This document shows positions 32,091 to 44,726 of a stretch of DNA of 64,000 nt, in pieces. Numbering within the stretch: position 1 is the first letter of the stretch; every line of letters begins with the position of its first letter. Under the pieces are notes generated by a model. The model ran no database searches, was not told the DNA's origin, and worked only from the letters and a program-made list of their open reading frames with translations. This DNA is from Trichodelitschia bisporula (Eukaryota > Ascomycota > Dothideomycetes > Phaeotrichales > Phaeotrichaceae). The DNA is taken from the NCBI GenBank assembly GCA_010356995.1, contig ML996688.1, positions 62,001-126,000 on the forward strand. Reading direction: 5' to 3'. A program made the translations under genes and the position numbers.

Positions 32091-35000
32091 AGGAGGAGTA
32101 CCCCCCGGGTGTTGGTTGTTCTTGCAGTGGAGTGTTGCAGTTGAGTACGAGCCGAGCAAGTCGAACAACAGTATCAATTATCCGGAATCAGAAGATTTCG
32201 GTTAGGAGTCAATGTTCCAAAGCACAGAATTGATTCAGTGTTGAGCTTAAAGCATGCAACACTAGCCAACGACCTGGGGGGTGAAGAGAAAAAGAGAAGG
32301 GGAGGAGGGGGAGTCCTTCGCAGTATTGTTCAAGATCCCTGTCCCGTGACCTGCACGGACGATCGTGAGTCTGATAGCGAACGGTGGCAACAGGCCGAAA
32401 GAGACTGAAGTGGACCCTGCTGTGACCAAAAGCGGATTGCCCTTATCTCTCAATCATGATGGCCATTGCCCAACCACAGCAAAGGCTGATCGATCAAAGC
32501 AACCATCAGCTACTGGAAGGCATCGTGAAGCCACTGACAGAGCAACCATTCTTTCACCCAGTAGACCTTCATGTCCAGATCGTTCGTATCGATACAACCA
32601 AAATGTTGGCGACAATGCCCAATCGATCTCAACGGGCTCAACCACTTTTTGGTTTGCAGCTGCAGCCACCGAGGGACAATGCTGTGACATGCAAATGCAT
32701 CGGCGATGAAGGGCATCGCGTCTGCATGCACCGCGCACCATTGCTCTTGCCATGTGTGAGATTGGTCTATCCCAGGAAGCATCCAAGGATGGCTGCTTGG
32801 GCTTCACTCAGTTTCATGCCCTTGAGCTCGAAAGCCATGCGTCCCGGTCAAAGAAAGAGGACGGGAGGATAGATTCTGGTAGTTGCATTCCCGTATCGCC
32901 ATAGTATCCTTGTGTCTATTAGCATTGAGCCAAAGAATTAGAACTCGGAGGATACCTCAGAACAGGATACTGGACGCAAGTGAGAACTACTCGACCACGA
33001 TTGAGTCTGAATTCAGGGAAAGCCAGTGTTCCGCGTGTGAGCACATTGATTTCTGCGAGCGTACTACAAGAGTCAGCCTAAGTGCTGCTGCATCTGGAAG
33101 CATATCTTGTAATGAGTCTACCCAATTAGCTGCTCCTTCTCCATCAAGGGGCACAGTAAGACCTGGAGGCCTTCGAATTGCTCCTGCCTGTGGCATGCTG
33201 CAGCTTCCTACCGAGAATCTGCAATGACACAAAGATCTACTGGCAAATCTCTTATGTAATCTTTGGCCAAAACATGTACGGAACCCTTGCACCTAGTGAG
33301 TGGCTCCATGAAGATGTATCAGTCTCCGCACCTGTTGAAGTCGCGAATGAACAAAAATGCCTAAAGGCTCCAATGGTATCCTGAAAATCAGGGAAGATGA
33401 AGATTCCTCCAGCTGGTTCATCGATACACCTAGCCTTCAAAAGAACGAGTTTAGAAAAGCGAGCAATCTGCGCCTGGGTGGCCTTCAGCCTTCTTACAAT
33501 AAGCCTCCTGAAGTGGTGATGATCGTCGGCAAGGCTGCCAAGTCCCAATAAGTGCATGGTCACGTGATGATACCGGAGCCACCAGAGAGGGGTGAGAGGC
33601 TAAACACTTTGGAGAGCGTGGAGCTTGCTTCGTTATGCGGGGGGCTCAGAAATGTTTGTACTGTCTGCTGAGGAGATTAGCGGTGAGTTCAAAGATGCTG
33701 AGACAATCAGTTAAGGCGGCAAAATAATTGGCAGACACAGCAATGCGCCAAAGATGAAGGCAGAAGAGAAGCATAGCAACTCCCCATGTACATAATAAGT
33801 CGGAACAAGGGAAATAGGAGAGTTGAAGACAGTATATCGCCCAGGACTACTGTCAGTTTGAGGCAGCATGGATGCGCTAAACAGAAAACATCAAAGGGGC
33901 TGGCACGCAAAAAATCGGAAGCATCGGGAGAGCATTCGATATTCCCAAGCAGATAACTCAAAGTACACAAAGTATCGTACCTACTTCTCTCCGACCATTC
34001 CATTCTTGCTAAATGTAATCTTTGCTGCTAACCGCAGCCAGCCTATGGCAACCAACCCCAGACATAGAACCCAGGGGTCGGCGGCTTCATGTACGGTCCG
34101 ATGACGAGCATCCACCCCAAGCAACTCATCATGCTGGTTGTAGTGTTTCATACGAAGATCTTTGCGTGCCATACAGGATCGTGGAGAATCCAAGGACTTC
34201 CTCAAATCAAGCCTGTGGTGGTGTGACTAGACAGCATTTTAAGCAGTTAGTTATGCTCTCTACTGCCATTTAGAGAGGAGATAGCGTGAACCCACTTCTA
34301 GAGCCCCCAAGCATGGTCTTCAGCTCATACCCCAGAGAACAGTATGCCGGCGCCAGTCCTGGTACTTCCACCACTTCCGGTAGACTGCTGTACTCACCCA
34401 GTTCCCCGCCCAACCACCTACACCGCTATATCCTATTACCGGTGGCCTAAAGATCCAGCCATCAAAGGCTAGGTACTGCATGCTTAGTGAAGATCAGTTT
34501 TTGAGAGAATGACTAAAAGAACAGCTAGCGCCACGTCGCACATCCACCTGGCAGGTCGACGAGGCTGGAGATCAATTCGATAGCTTCATGCCGTTGATAT
34601 CCAGATCACAGCTTCTCGGCAGCCTCCCTGCAGTATATCAGGCAAGTGGAGGGGCGGGCGAAGAGTACCGGAGGAGAGCTTCGAAGCAACTGGCCAGCCT
34701 GGTATAAGCAAAAGACTAGGAGAATACAAGCAAGACTGGGGGAGTATCAGCAAGGTCAAACGGAAAGGACCTGAACGGCAGCTAAAGGAATTCTTAGCTG
34801 CAAATTCATACGATACAGGTACAAGAAACCAACGGTGAAGATCGTCGGTCGCGCAATGTGGTTGTCAAGTCCTCCGGGTTGAGGGGGAGACTGAGTGAAG
34901 GTGGAACGCGCAATGGACATCGCCTTGATCCTCAAGCGGTTTGCTTCTCATCCTTGCTCCACCCTCCAAAGAAGTTCAGATCGCTTCGCAATTCCCCTTA

Positions 35001-35465
35001 CCCTCGAAGTTCCGGTGCCTTCAACCGGAATCGCAAGCGGGTCAAGGTGTTACATTCTCAGACCATCGCAAGGCTACTAAATGAGCAGAAAACCGCCCAT
35101 CAGCCCATCAGCCCATCAGCCTTGATGATGCGATGGTCCAGCGTATGACCAAGCGTATGCAATATAAAATTTCAGGACCATGCACGCACGGTATTGCGCG
35201 GAAGGGCAGGAAGGAAAGTGCGAAGTAAAACACATGCAACGTGAAGTGGAGAAGGAATACAAAAGCAGTCACGCCCAGCAAGATGAATGGCGTCGGCCTT
35301 CGAAGAGGACAAACTCCTACCCTCGCCACCAAACCCACCGGTCCAGTTCCGTTATCATATCCAACCCAGACAGCCGTCTGTCCATCCAACCTTTCCAGCC
35401 ATCCCGTCCATCCAACGTTCCCAGCCAACCCGTCCATCAGACCTCCGTCCCGTGACATATACACC
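32091..35465. other. 3.4-kb gene-poor stretch
   Basis: Only short frames occur, including a head-on pair at 32456-32872 (plus) and 32454-32807 (minus). None carries a recognisable domain, start context or phased introns. The composition is nearer 50% GC than the flanking genes. It could be old, eroded DNA, but I cannot identify any element type. Confidence 0.4.
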
Positions 35466-37028
35466 TTAAACCCCACCGAACCCCGAACCATGACGCGCCG
35501 GTACAGGGTTTTCCCTCGTAGGCAGGACCACCACACCCTGTAGCCCACCAGACGCTTCAATCTTGCGCCCATACACTGTCGCGGTCACACCGGCCTGCAG
35601 CGCGTACCCGCTAGCAATGAGAAAGCTCTTGAACGATGGAGAAAAGTCGCTCGGAACAACGGCGGAGAAGACAAAAACCAGTGCCGGACTCCCCGCAGTT
35701 AACGGCCGCTCGCTTCCAAGCCCGAGCCCGAGGCCGTACCCCGGGCTCGTCCTCCCACTACTCGACCCAACGCGCTCGGCGATCGCCGATAACGGCTTGG
35801 TTTCCTGGTGCGAAGACTCCGTTTCGTGGCCGGGCTGCAGCATTGCGCGACAGCTCGTCGTGCGCAAAAGCGCAAGCGATGAGAGCTTAGCGCGACAGTA
35901 GGGAAGAATGGCAGCGGGGTCAGTGGGGCCATCGGTGCTGGCCGAGGATACGGATCCTGAAGTTGGAGAAGATTTGTCCTCGGTGACTGCCGGGAGGTAC
36001 GCCTCCAGGCGCACTTCGATGTAAAACTTGAGCCCAGTGATGATCTCCGTCGGCAAGTGCAGCGTCAGCGACACATTTACCTCGGGGCTAATAGGGAACT
36101 CGCCCAGCGGAGTCACATGATTCCGTGGCGTAGGGAAAGCGAGTAGAGATGTGACCGGAGACGTGCTCCGCAGGGGGCTAGACATGGATGGGGACAAGAC
36201 ATGCGCACCAGGCGAAGGGCGGAAAGGCAGAAACTGGATGGGCAGTTGACACTGGGCTAGAAGAGGACCAGCTGCCGAGCCACCATACAGTCTCGCTTCG
36301 AGCATGTATTCAACGGAGCAACTCATGTTGGCCGAAGAGAGGTCAAACGAAGGAGGCAGATCGTGAATGGCGTTCCGCCACGTCTGATGGACATCTTGCT
36401 GGGCGTAGTGATGGTGGTGGTGGTAGCTCGGAATTGGAATGCTCGGAGTGGTCGCCGACGCTGCCGTCACCGTTCTGTAGTGCGTAAAGGGCCTGTTTTC
36501 AGTGGCAGTCGGACAACGCAGGTTGAACTTGAAGCGTCCTGAAGGCTCTGCGTATCGCCACGATCCGGTGTGGAGCTGTTGACGGTATAAAAATAGAATG
36601 ACTCGGTCCTGAAAGAGCAGCGATGGTTGGTCACACTGAGCCGGGCGTTGAATGGTGACACTATTGACACCATAGAAGGCGATCTCGAGGAAGCCGGTGT
36701 CGTTCGGATTAGGAGGATGGTAAACGACATCACCGGTGACGGGGCTGCGCGGGAAGAAGAAAGCGTTCGAGTTTGTCGTCAACCTGATATCCAGCGCATT
36801 GGGGCGCGCAAAGGAAGGCGGGGGCGAGGCGATACCAGCCACGCGGGGAGAGCGCGCCATTTCTGTGTCCAGCCGGGCACAGTTCGCGGTCCGATGCCCA
36901 GCAATCCCGGTCGGTTGTTGCTCGTTACCTCGGATGGCGCCGGTGCGGATGCTCGCAGCGTTGTGCAAAGACGTGGTTGGCGGCAGACGACCTGGTGGGC
37001 GACGAGACTGCTGCCTGCTTCCTGGCAT
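35466..37028 (-). CDS. Arrestin-like (N-terminal arrestin fold) protein
   Basis: An uninterrupted frame from ATG 37028 to the stop at 35466 gives 520 residues. The frame is open further upstream to 37166 without an ATG, where a TTTTTTTTCAG acceptor-like site could mark an upstream exon. An alternative start at ATG 36860 would remove 56 residues. From about residue 75 the sequence LDIRLTTNSNAFFFPRSPVT begins an arrestin-N fold, followed by GFLEIAFYGVNSVTIQ, GRFKFNLRCP and a later arrestin-C-like beta segment. Fungal arrestin-like proteins are adaptors that bring ubiquitin ligase to plasma-membrane transporters for endocytosis. I see no clear PPxY motif, so ligase recruitment is uncertain. The middle has a His-rich run (YHHHHHYAQ) and Ser/Pro-rich linkers. 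Confidence 0.7.
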   Translation of the reverse strand: MPGSRQQSRRPPGRLPPTTSLHNAASIRTGAIRGNEQQPTGIAGHRTANCARLDTEMARSPRVAGIASPPPSFARPNALDIRLTTNSNAFFFPRSPVTGDVVYHPPNPNDTGFLEIAFYGVNSVTIQRPAQCDQPSLLFQDRVILFLYRQQLHTGSWRYAEPSGRFKFNLRCPTATENRPFTHYRTVTAASATTPSIPIPSYHHHHHYAQQDVHQTWRNAIHDLPPSFDLSSANMSCSVEYMLEARLYGGSAAGPLLAQCQLPIQFLPFRPSPGAHVLSPSMSSPLRSTSPVTSLLAFPTPRNHVTPLGEFPISPEVNVSLTLHLPTEIITGLKFYIEVRLEAYLPAVTEDKSSPTSGSVSSASTDGPTDPAAILPYCRAKLSSLALLRTTSCRAMLQPGHETESSHQETKPLSAIAERVGSSSGRTSPGYGLGLGLGSERPLTAGSPALVFVFSAVVPSDFSPSFKSFLIASGYALQAGVTATVYGRKIEASGGLQGVVVLPTRENPVPARHGSGFGGV

Positions 37029-40000
37029 GTGGTGGGGGATAAAATGGAGAAGCGACGGCGCGTTCCAATAATGGTCGGTGATATTGCGGTCCTCGGGGCA
37101 CTTGTGTGGCAGTAGATATCGAGAACTTGGGACGAGGTATTCTGAAAAAAAAGGGAACGCAACCACACAAAGCCAAATCGAAAGGCGACGTCAGTTAATA
37201 TCCCCAACTCCCAGATGGCGGCTCCATTGCCCTTTCATTCTTCTGCTTCAGACCAGAACCTGGAGCGGAGGAGACTTGGCATCACTACAACGACCGAGAC
37301 AGGCTGAAAGTGTTCCCGTGAGTCCTTTGGCTTGGGATTGGAGACTGGGGAAGCCTGGCAGGCTGGTTTCTTTGTCGAGATGTCAGGTCTCTCGCGATGC
37401 GGAAGCCCGAAAAGCACTTCTGTGGCTCACATCCCTCTCCTCCACCCCTCAGTCATCTGCGTCAGCTTTGCTTTTTTCCAAATTCCGGCTCTACGGGCCA
37501 GCATGGCGGGCCATCGACGCATCGTGTCCTATTTCGGAGCGAATGGGACGGACGCGCAGTAGCAAGAGTTTGTAGACAGCTTCGACCCTGAGCAAGGTTC
37601 TGTATGTACGAATGTGACAGCCAAACGCCGCTGGAATCAGCCTTCAGGGCGACAGGCGCTCGCCACGATCCCGCGTGCTTCGACTGCATGCGTCGCATCT
37701 GCAAGCCCGGGCTTTGGTCAGTTAGATCCGCGCAGCGTTTCCATGGGTTCGGCTGTGCGCTCGCACAGGGCGGCAGCGCCAGTAGCGGGCAGTACTACAC
37801 GTAGTAGTGATAGACCTGCAGACTCTCGTATTGTACTTTTGATCCTCACAAATGTCACACCTCAAGCCGGCGGCCGTCGTGCTGCAAACGCAGACCGACA
37901 CGGCGGATCGTGGCTGAAGCCACAACTGGGTTATGGCTGGTCGGAGGCCTTTCTGTGGTTGGTGGTGGGTGCTGTCGGGGCTGCGGGCAGCAAACAGCAT
38001 CATGTAACTACAGACTATCCGTGACACCCGTTGATGCGTCCTCCGCGGCGTGTTGCAATTCCATTGACTTTTAAAGGAGACAGAAGGTAAATGAAGACTC
38101 CGGAAACGGGAGCAGCTCGTCACTTACCGCATATAATTTCCTTTGGTGACGTCCTGAAGACGACGGAGGAGGGCGGTTCATGAGGATTGCCATCTATGTC
38201 TATGTCCGTATCCGTTTTCTCGTCCCGTTGCAATTTGTGGGGGCGCGTCGCCTTCGCCTATCGCACCTTTTCTAGCTGACTAGCCTCGTATATCGCCTAC
38301 TGCGGCCCTTGCTCCGCACCCATGAGCATGGAATATGAGGATCCGGATTTGGTGGCCTGCTGCGGTGCGGAACCAGGATGGCGGAGATGGGAAACGAGAT
38401 GACTGAACTCTCGCGGATAGGATCCGCCCCCCCCATTTTCATTGATGATGTGGTTGCGACAAGTCCTCAGTAGCTGGAGGGCTCCAATTTCCGGTTTAGT
38501 GAGTTGATCTGAGGAGGTGGTGTGTGGTTCCTGAACACTTCGAAGGAGAGTTCCGCAGCTGCGAGCTGTCCCTTTGGAACTGAGGGCTGTACTGCGGGTA
38601 ATTGCTTCTTTTGATTGGCGGCTCGCTTATGTCCTGCATGCATAGAGGGATTTTACTGCAGTAAGAAGCCTTAGGACAGCTCTATTCATGTGGAGGTGAA
38701 GTGAGGTGGAGGTGGAAGGGATAGTCTACGGTACAAGCGTTGTTGCACAACGAAGACGAAAGAACAGGCACAAAGAACCAACAGCCAATGCTCGTGAATT
38801 GTTAGCTCGAGAGTTGCAGGGGTGTCCAAGTCCCAGCCACGGCTACTGTACGTAGTACCCGTCTTCTGACGTATCATTTCTGGCCCCCATCGACCACCTC
38901 ACTCCTTCAACCAAGTACGTCAGAGGACGTCCGGTGGAAGTATCTTTCTGTGAGCCGACTATCCAGCATCCTAATTGCCTTGACTATTGCTTTGCTAAAT
39001 CTTCCCTGCGACGCTATGCGCCACACCGCCAACCCCAACGCACCAAGCTAACCCGCAGATACACTCCGCCGATCGGCGGCCTTGCACGCATTATTGACAC
39101 GCATGGTAGAACTAAGAGGCCTGTTGTGCTGTCGTCCTTACTTCAGTAACCTTATTCAGTAACCCTGGTCCTTTGAGTATTTCTAATTACGATGACAATA
39201 CTGGAGCGTCGTCGATCTGCGCCCGGTAGCTGCAATGTCGTGCCCTGGCCTTTCGGTGAGTCCAACAACCAGAACATCTTTCCTCCAAGCCACTTAGTGA
39301 GCTACGCTGAAGATCGATCCGGTCTGCCAACGATATGCTCGAAGCTGAATGCCTCGCAGGTACTCCACAAACCTTATCAGCTCTGAGTGTGGCCATGCCT
39401 CCGTGCGCCGGCTCTATGAGGAAAACTTCCGGGCGATCGCAACACACCTTCACCTCATGCGACACCGAGGAATAAGGTGTGGATATGCTAGAAAGCCAGC
39501 GTACCGCACCAGCTACCTGGCGCCGCTCTACAGCCTGGCACGTGGAAAATGCCTGGGGAATGACCAAAAGCCGCAGAAACCTCTGTGCACCGTTCATTAT
39601 TCCGGAGGCGCACAGGTAGGACGGCTGGCGAAGGCACTGTGCTGATCCGTGCAAGAACGCCATCTACGCCCCGCATGTTTGAGGGCCAAGAAAAAAGTAA
39701 GACATTTTGACATCTTCCTTCGCCAAGTTACTCTCCGCAGCTCTCAAAAGAGGACGGTACAGTACAAAGCGAGTGTTGATATCGTGATGTATCAGAGTAA
39801 CGATTTTGTCGTGCCGGTCAGTGTTTACTCGAATTCATTGACAAACAGTAAACCGAGGTAGCGTTACACCACGCCTCATGCGGTCTCCGGTGGTCCAGAT
39901 CCGAGTTCAAGGCGCATCTGTGTTACACAACAGAAATATGTCGGTCATCGACGGAAACCCCGTGCAACCATCCGCTGGACCAGCCGGAGACCGTTCCTGC

Positions 40001-42971
40001 GGAGCAGAGATACGCTGCTGCCAGGAGATTGCGCAGTTATCCGTCTGGAGTTCGGCTTCATGCGAGCTAACTCGTCCCACCCCCATCATCTTCAGCCCAA
40101 TACATATGTACTGCCGTTCAGGAATGCATGAGTAGCTTGGCAATTCGAAATTAGCCTACAACTCGCTCGAGTTTCACGGCTAATGGCATTCTTGAAGAAA
40201 AGAGTAAAAGATACCCGGCGATAATTCGCTCTCACCGTGGAGTGCTCGACATCGATTCGTTCGCGAGCCCCGCATGCGACTTTCCTGCGGACAGAGTTTC
40301 AGAAGCTCGGCAAGCGGGCAGGCTATGCGAGGTCGACGTCTATTTCCAAGGAGCTTCGGCGGACCAACTTTTCCCGCCGCTGCGACAGTTTCCTTGTAGG
40401 TCCTGTGTCCACTGCTTACGCACCCTACAGCAGGACCGCTGGGTGTCGGCTAGCCGGGCTCCTCGTCATCGCCAAAATAGCAACCACCTATTTATCATAG
40501 TAGCGACTCATTTGCTACAGCATACCTTTTGACAACCTACGAGGTAATGCATGTCAACTAGGGCTAGCCTCACGCATCGTGAGCATGCTCCGGGGCTGCA
40601 GTAGCACCAGGCTCCTCTGTCCCCAATAATGCACGGCAACGTACTACGACCACGCACCCGTTCGAAGGCAACCCACGTACTCAATCGAACCGCTAATTCT
40701 CCGCTTTGGAGTCGCCGCGTCACACGCGCTTCGAAAGTCACCCGCTAGTTGACTTCAGGGCCAAACAAGGACGGCCATGGCTGCATGCAATTGCCGCAAA
40801 TGAGCCGGGGGGTAGCCTTTGCGAGCGAACGCTTGATCTCCATTCATGCTGCGCGTTCGCCTTGCGCGCCCCAGATCGCTCGGCGATCGCTGATTTGTGG
40901 GGGTCGCCATGGCTTCTGTTCATGGGTTTTCTAACGACCACTTCACCGTGCTTGCATGGTCGCGGGTGATCATGTCACCGTAGGCCGCGGATGCATGCCA
41001 TCCTTCCCTACTTGAGTCCCTGGGAGGTCTCTGCCGTTCCCTGCAGCTTTGAGAGCCTTGTAAAAGGGTGGCGTGATTCGGACTTCTAACTGTCGTCATT
41101 CGGTGTCCCAGCACGTCCTCATCCGATACGGAACACTATCCCGACGATGACACCCATACAAATTAAACTACAATGGCTAACAAAAATAGGTCCAAAGTCG
41201 ATACCATCACCGTACCGAAATCCCTAGGTGTTTCTGACACCTTGGAACCGAACTCAATTTGGCCCTTGTAGCGCTGTACCACGTCAACTTGCATCCTATT
41301 GTCTATCTTTCAGTTACTGGCCTCGGGCTGCATACTGCCGCTCTCCAACTCCTTCGTCAAGCGTTGACCTGTGTGAACGTTAGCCAATGGATTTTCAGGA
41401 CTTGACGAAGGCGCGACCGTAAAGCACAATCCCATTGCGCTTGGTCTTGTCCAGGGGCGTTGTGGCTGCGGAGCCTAGGCCTTGCCTACAGGCAACGAAT
41501 CACAGGTGGCAACCACACGATTCCATTCTCATTGCTCGTCAAGGCAATCATGATGCCGGTGTTTGGGCACTCGAGGGCTGTTAGACGTGCCACGACCCTC
41601 CACCGCCTTCCTTTCGCGGAAGAGAATGCCCTGTCATTCTCGCCCTAACCTGACTGCTGTCCGACCAAGCCAGTATCTTCATCGGTACAGTATGGCTTTC
41701 TATTCCAGGCCAGCCGCGCAGTGTTTCATGCAACCCGCGCCTCACCTTTGGATCCTGCATTTAGCAACCTCGTTAGGACGAAGCTCTCTCAACCTGAGCA
41801 TCGCCGTCCTCAAGCTTACCCTCAAGGCGCATACCCTAGGCCCTCGCATCCACCGCCCTCCGCCCCAGCATCCAACCTGCAAGTACCACTTCCGCGCACG
41901 ACGTTGTACCACACAGTCTAACCCGTCGTAGGCATGGTTCTTCCACCGGTGTTGCTCGCTCCACATACGCCGTGTATGTTCATGTGGGCGGCTGCAAGAC
42001 GAGGAGCACGAGGCCAGAGCACGAGCAAGCGAGCGGTTATTGACTTCCAACTGTTACGGTTGCCTCAACCGCCGGGCGTCTGACTTCGCAGTTAACTCCG
42101 CTTTTACGAGACTTTGGTGTTTTTTTTCCTTCGTGGGGGTCTGTGGATGTCGCTCTTACGTCCGAGTTTCCTGACGATGTGTCTTGAGATGCAGACTCAT
42201 ACATCTCTGGCTTATCGCCGCCGCGGCATGCCTCCTGTATCCGCCCGCATGGTACCGACGCTCCGCGCCTTTGCCTGGCCCTGCAACTACGCGCATGACT
42301 GCATCACGATGGTGTTTCTCTCGAGATTACATTCGTATGGTGCGCATCACTCGAATCGATAGGGCTTTGCCATCGATCTCAGTTCCATGAAGGCACGCAG
42401 AGATCGTGAGGCTGAGCCTCAACTCTCGACATTCTGGGGGAGGAAGCTGTCCTCCCTCCTACAGCCCCCCCTCAATTCTGTCGAGATCGTCCTCTATGTC
42501 TTGAGTTAAAGGTTGACACCGACAGTCCTGATTCTATCAGCACGGCGTTTCGGCCCCGAATGTACCGTCTAGTCCGGCTTTCAGCTTCACTGCCTTAAGG
42601 TGTCGACGCGCTCGTCTCGGTTTTTTGACACGGCGATCGCAAAGGGGCGTCACAAAGGCAAAAGGGGCATTGCGGCGAACATTCAGTCATGCTCGTTTCA
42701 GTCCGACTTCGGGACTTGACCGATGCTTCCGGAGCCAATGTGGACATTTCGGCACTCGAAGCTTTTTGCCCCTCGAGCTTTCACCAGAGGACTGTTATCG
42801 ACAAACAGACAAGTCCCCGCTGATTGAATGAGCGTTACACATAAAGAGATGCTGACACCAATGGAGACTTAATTTCGTGCCTCATACGATGTTTCCGGTT
42901 TATGGGAAATTGCACATTGGCTCTCCAGGCATCCTGTATCCTGACCTCCGAGGGCGAATCTCCCCTTTCCC
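37029..42971. other. 5.9-kb stretch with no supported gene
   Basis: This is the largest gene-free interval in the window. Frames up to about 158 codons exist (for example 39187-39663, minus) but none has a motif or credible introns. The first 250 bp hold the arrestin leader. Short AT-richer patches and scattered GTAGTAC-like strings are present. I identified no terminal repeats, transposase signature or tRNA. Confidence 0.45.
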
Positions 42972-43953
42972 CTACGCAAGCAACGCACCCTCCACCCCAC
43001 TCAGCTTCACCTTCAACAAATCCCCCTCAACAACCTTCTCCTTATTCCTCTCCAGCTCCTCCATATCCCACTGCACACTCACATACCTCCCATTCAACCA
43101 CGCCCGCCCGCCCCTACTCAACCACACCGCCGTCTCCGCAACCAACTCCGCGTCATCAACAAGATGCACCCTCTTCTCCTCCGGAAGACTATTCCCCATC
43201 TCCGTCGCCACGCCCCCGGGATGTATCGCAATCGCAGTAACGCCCTGGGGGCCGTACTCCACCGCCACATACTCCCCAAACCGACACACGCCCAACTTCG
43301 CAATGTTATACGCACTCATCCCCGGCAGTACCAAATGCGCGCCGATACTAGTCATCAGCAGCACGCTCTTCAGCCCGCCAGTCTTCCTCGTCAGTAAAGG
43401 TAGAAAAGTCCGTGTCACCAGGTAGTGCCCCGTCAGATTTACGGAAAGGCTCCGCGCCCACTCCACCGCGTCGCTGGCCCCGATGTGAGCCTCTGGCTCC
43501 AGCCACCCCGCGTTCGAAACAACCACATCGATGCCTTCGGGAAACGCAGCGTCCACCCGCCCCGCGCCCTCGGCCACGGAATCTGCATCCGCAACATCCA
43601 TCCCCAGACCGAGAATCTTGGGCACTGGCACACCCTCCTTGGCCGCGGCATCCGCAACCGCGGCCTCGGTGTCGGACAGCGAGCCGCGGGCTGCGAGGAC
43701 GAGTCCGGAGCAGCCGGCTTGTGTGTAGGCGATGGCGAGGGCGCGGCCGATGCCTTTTGAGGCGCCGGTTATGAGGACGATGGTGTTGGGGGGGAGGGGA
43801 GAGGCGGAGGGGGAGATGAAGGGGTAGGGGGTGTGGTGCGAGGTGCGGGTTAGCATGGGGCCTATGGGGGGTTAGAAGGTTGAGGATGGAGGTGGGGGAC
43901 GGACCGGCGGAGCGGGGCATGGGGGTTAGGGCGGGGTCGGTTGCGGCGTCCAT
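42972..43953 (-). CDS. Short-chain dehydrogenase/reductase
   Basis: The preferred model has two exons, 43953-43905 and 43861-42972, with a 43-nt intron (GTCCGT...TTCTAACCCCCCATAG), giving 312 residues. A single-exon start at ATG 43856 (294 residues) is the alternative, since the donor is weak. The Rossmann NAD(P)-binding motif TGASKGIG lies near residue 48 and is followed by the family NAG. The catalytic Ser (TSIGAH, near 188), Tyr and Lys (YNIAK, near 201 and 205) are all present, so the enzyme should be active as a classical SDR. The stretch IAIHPGGVATEMG matches the usual post-catalytic P-G loop. Substrate cannot be inferred. No signal peptide; probably cytosolic. It has no metabolic-cluster neighbours. 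Confidence 0.85.
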
Positions 43954-44726
43954 TTTGTGGGAGGATAGGGGTGCGGGATGGGGACGTTGGGGTTTAGGTG
44001 CAATGCGGCGGAAGGAATGGTAGGTGGGTTTGGTAGGTGTGGTGATGGTGAGGTGCGTCAGATGTTGGATATGTACGACCTACGGATATCGATACCCTGA
44101 TTTGCGCTCATGAGGCCCGAAGAAAGGCGGCGTTCATCCCGAGCATCACCTCTCTGGCAAGGGAGGAAATACGGCTCCGGAGCGGTTCTAACCTGGATTC
44201 GACGTATTGTATGGTTGGCTGATTGCCGAGAGCTAAGGACACCGGCCCGATGTCATGACATGACCTCAAACCATTCCGCCCGCCCACCAAAGCCCCTACA
44301 TCTTCTTCCCCACGCTCCCGGTCCGATCCCACGGCACGGTTCGAGGGCCGGCGAGGCGCCGGGCGGGTCGATGCGCACACCGGGTGCTGAAATGAAGCCG
44401 CCCGTCCCGTCCCGGGCCGAATCACCCCATCACAGCAGTCGACACCAAAGATGCGCAAACCGCTCCATTCCCCATCCCATCTACCAATACCGCTAAGCAT
44501 ACACAACGTAGAGTACATGTACCCATCACTCCCCATGCCGCCAAAAATGCCCGACCCGACCCGTTGCCGGCCCCGCCGATCCACACCCAAACACTCCCCA
44601 CCCCACCAACCACCCCTCAAGAAAGCCAAAAACACCAAAACTATGATCGCCGAATAACGAGATGATCGTACAAAAAAAACACTCATCACCCGCTCCCTAG
44701 ACCTCCGCTCTCCAAAACCCCTCTTA
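43954..44726. other. Spacer between SDR start and SPA2 end
   Basis: The region holds the SDR promoter and the SPA2 3' flank. A 264-codon minus-strand frame (44108-44902) overlaps the SPA2 end in another frame and has no domain; it is treated as a shadow. Confidence 0.45.

Noticed and set aside
32454-32872. Possible transposase fragment
   Set aside because: Translation in all frames shows no catalytic triad or family motif that I could defend.
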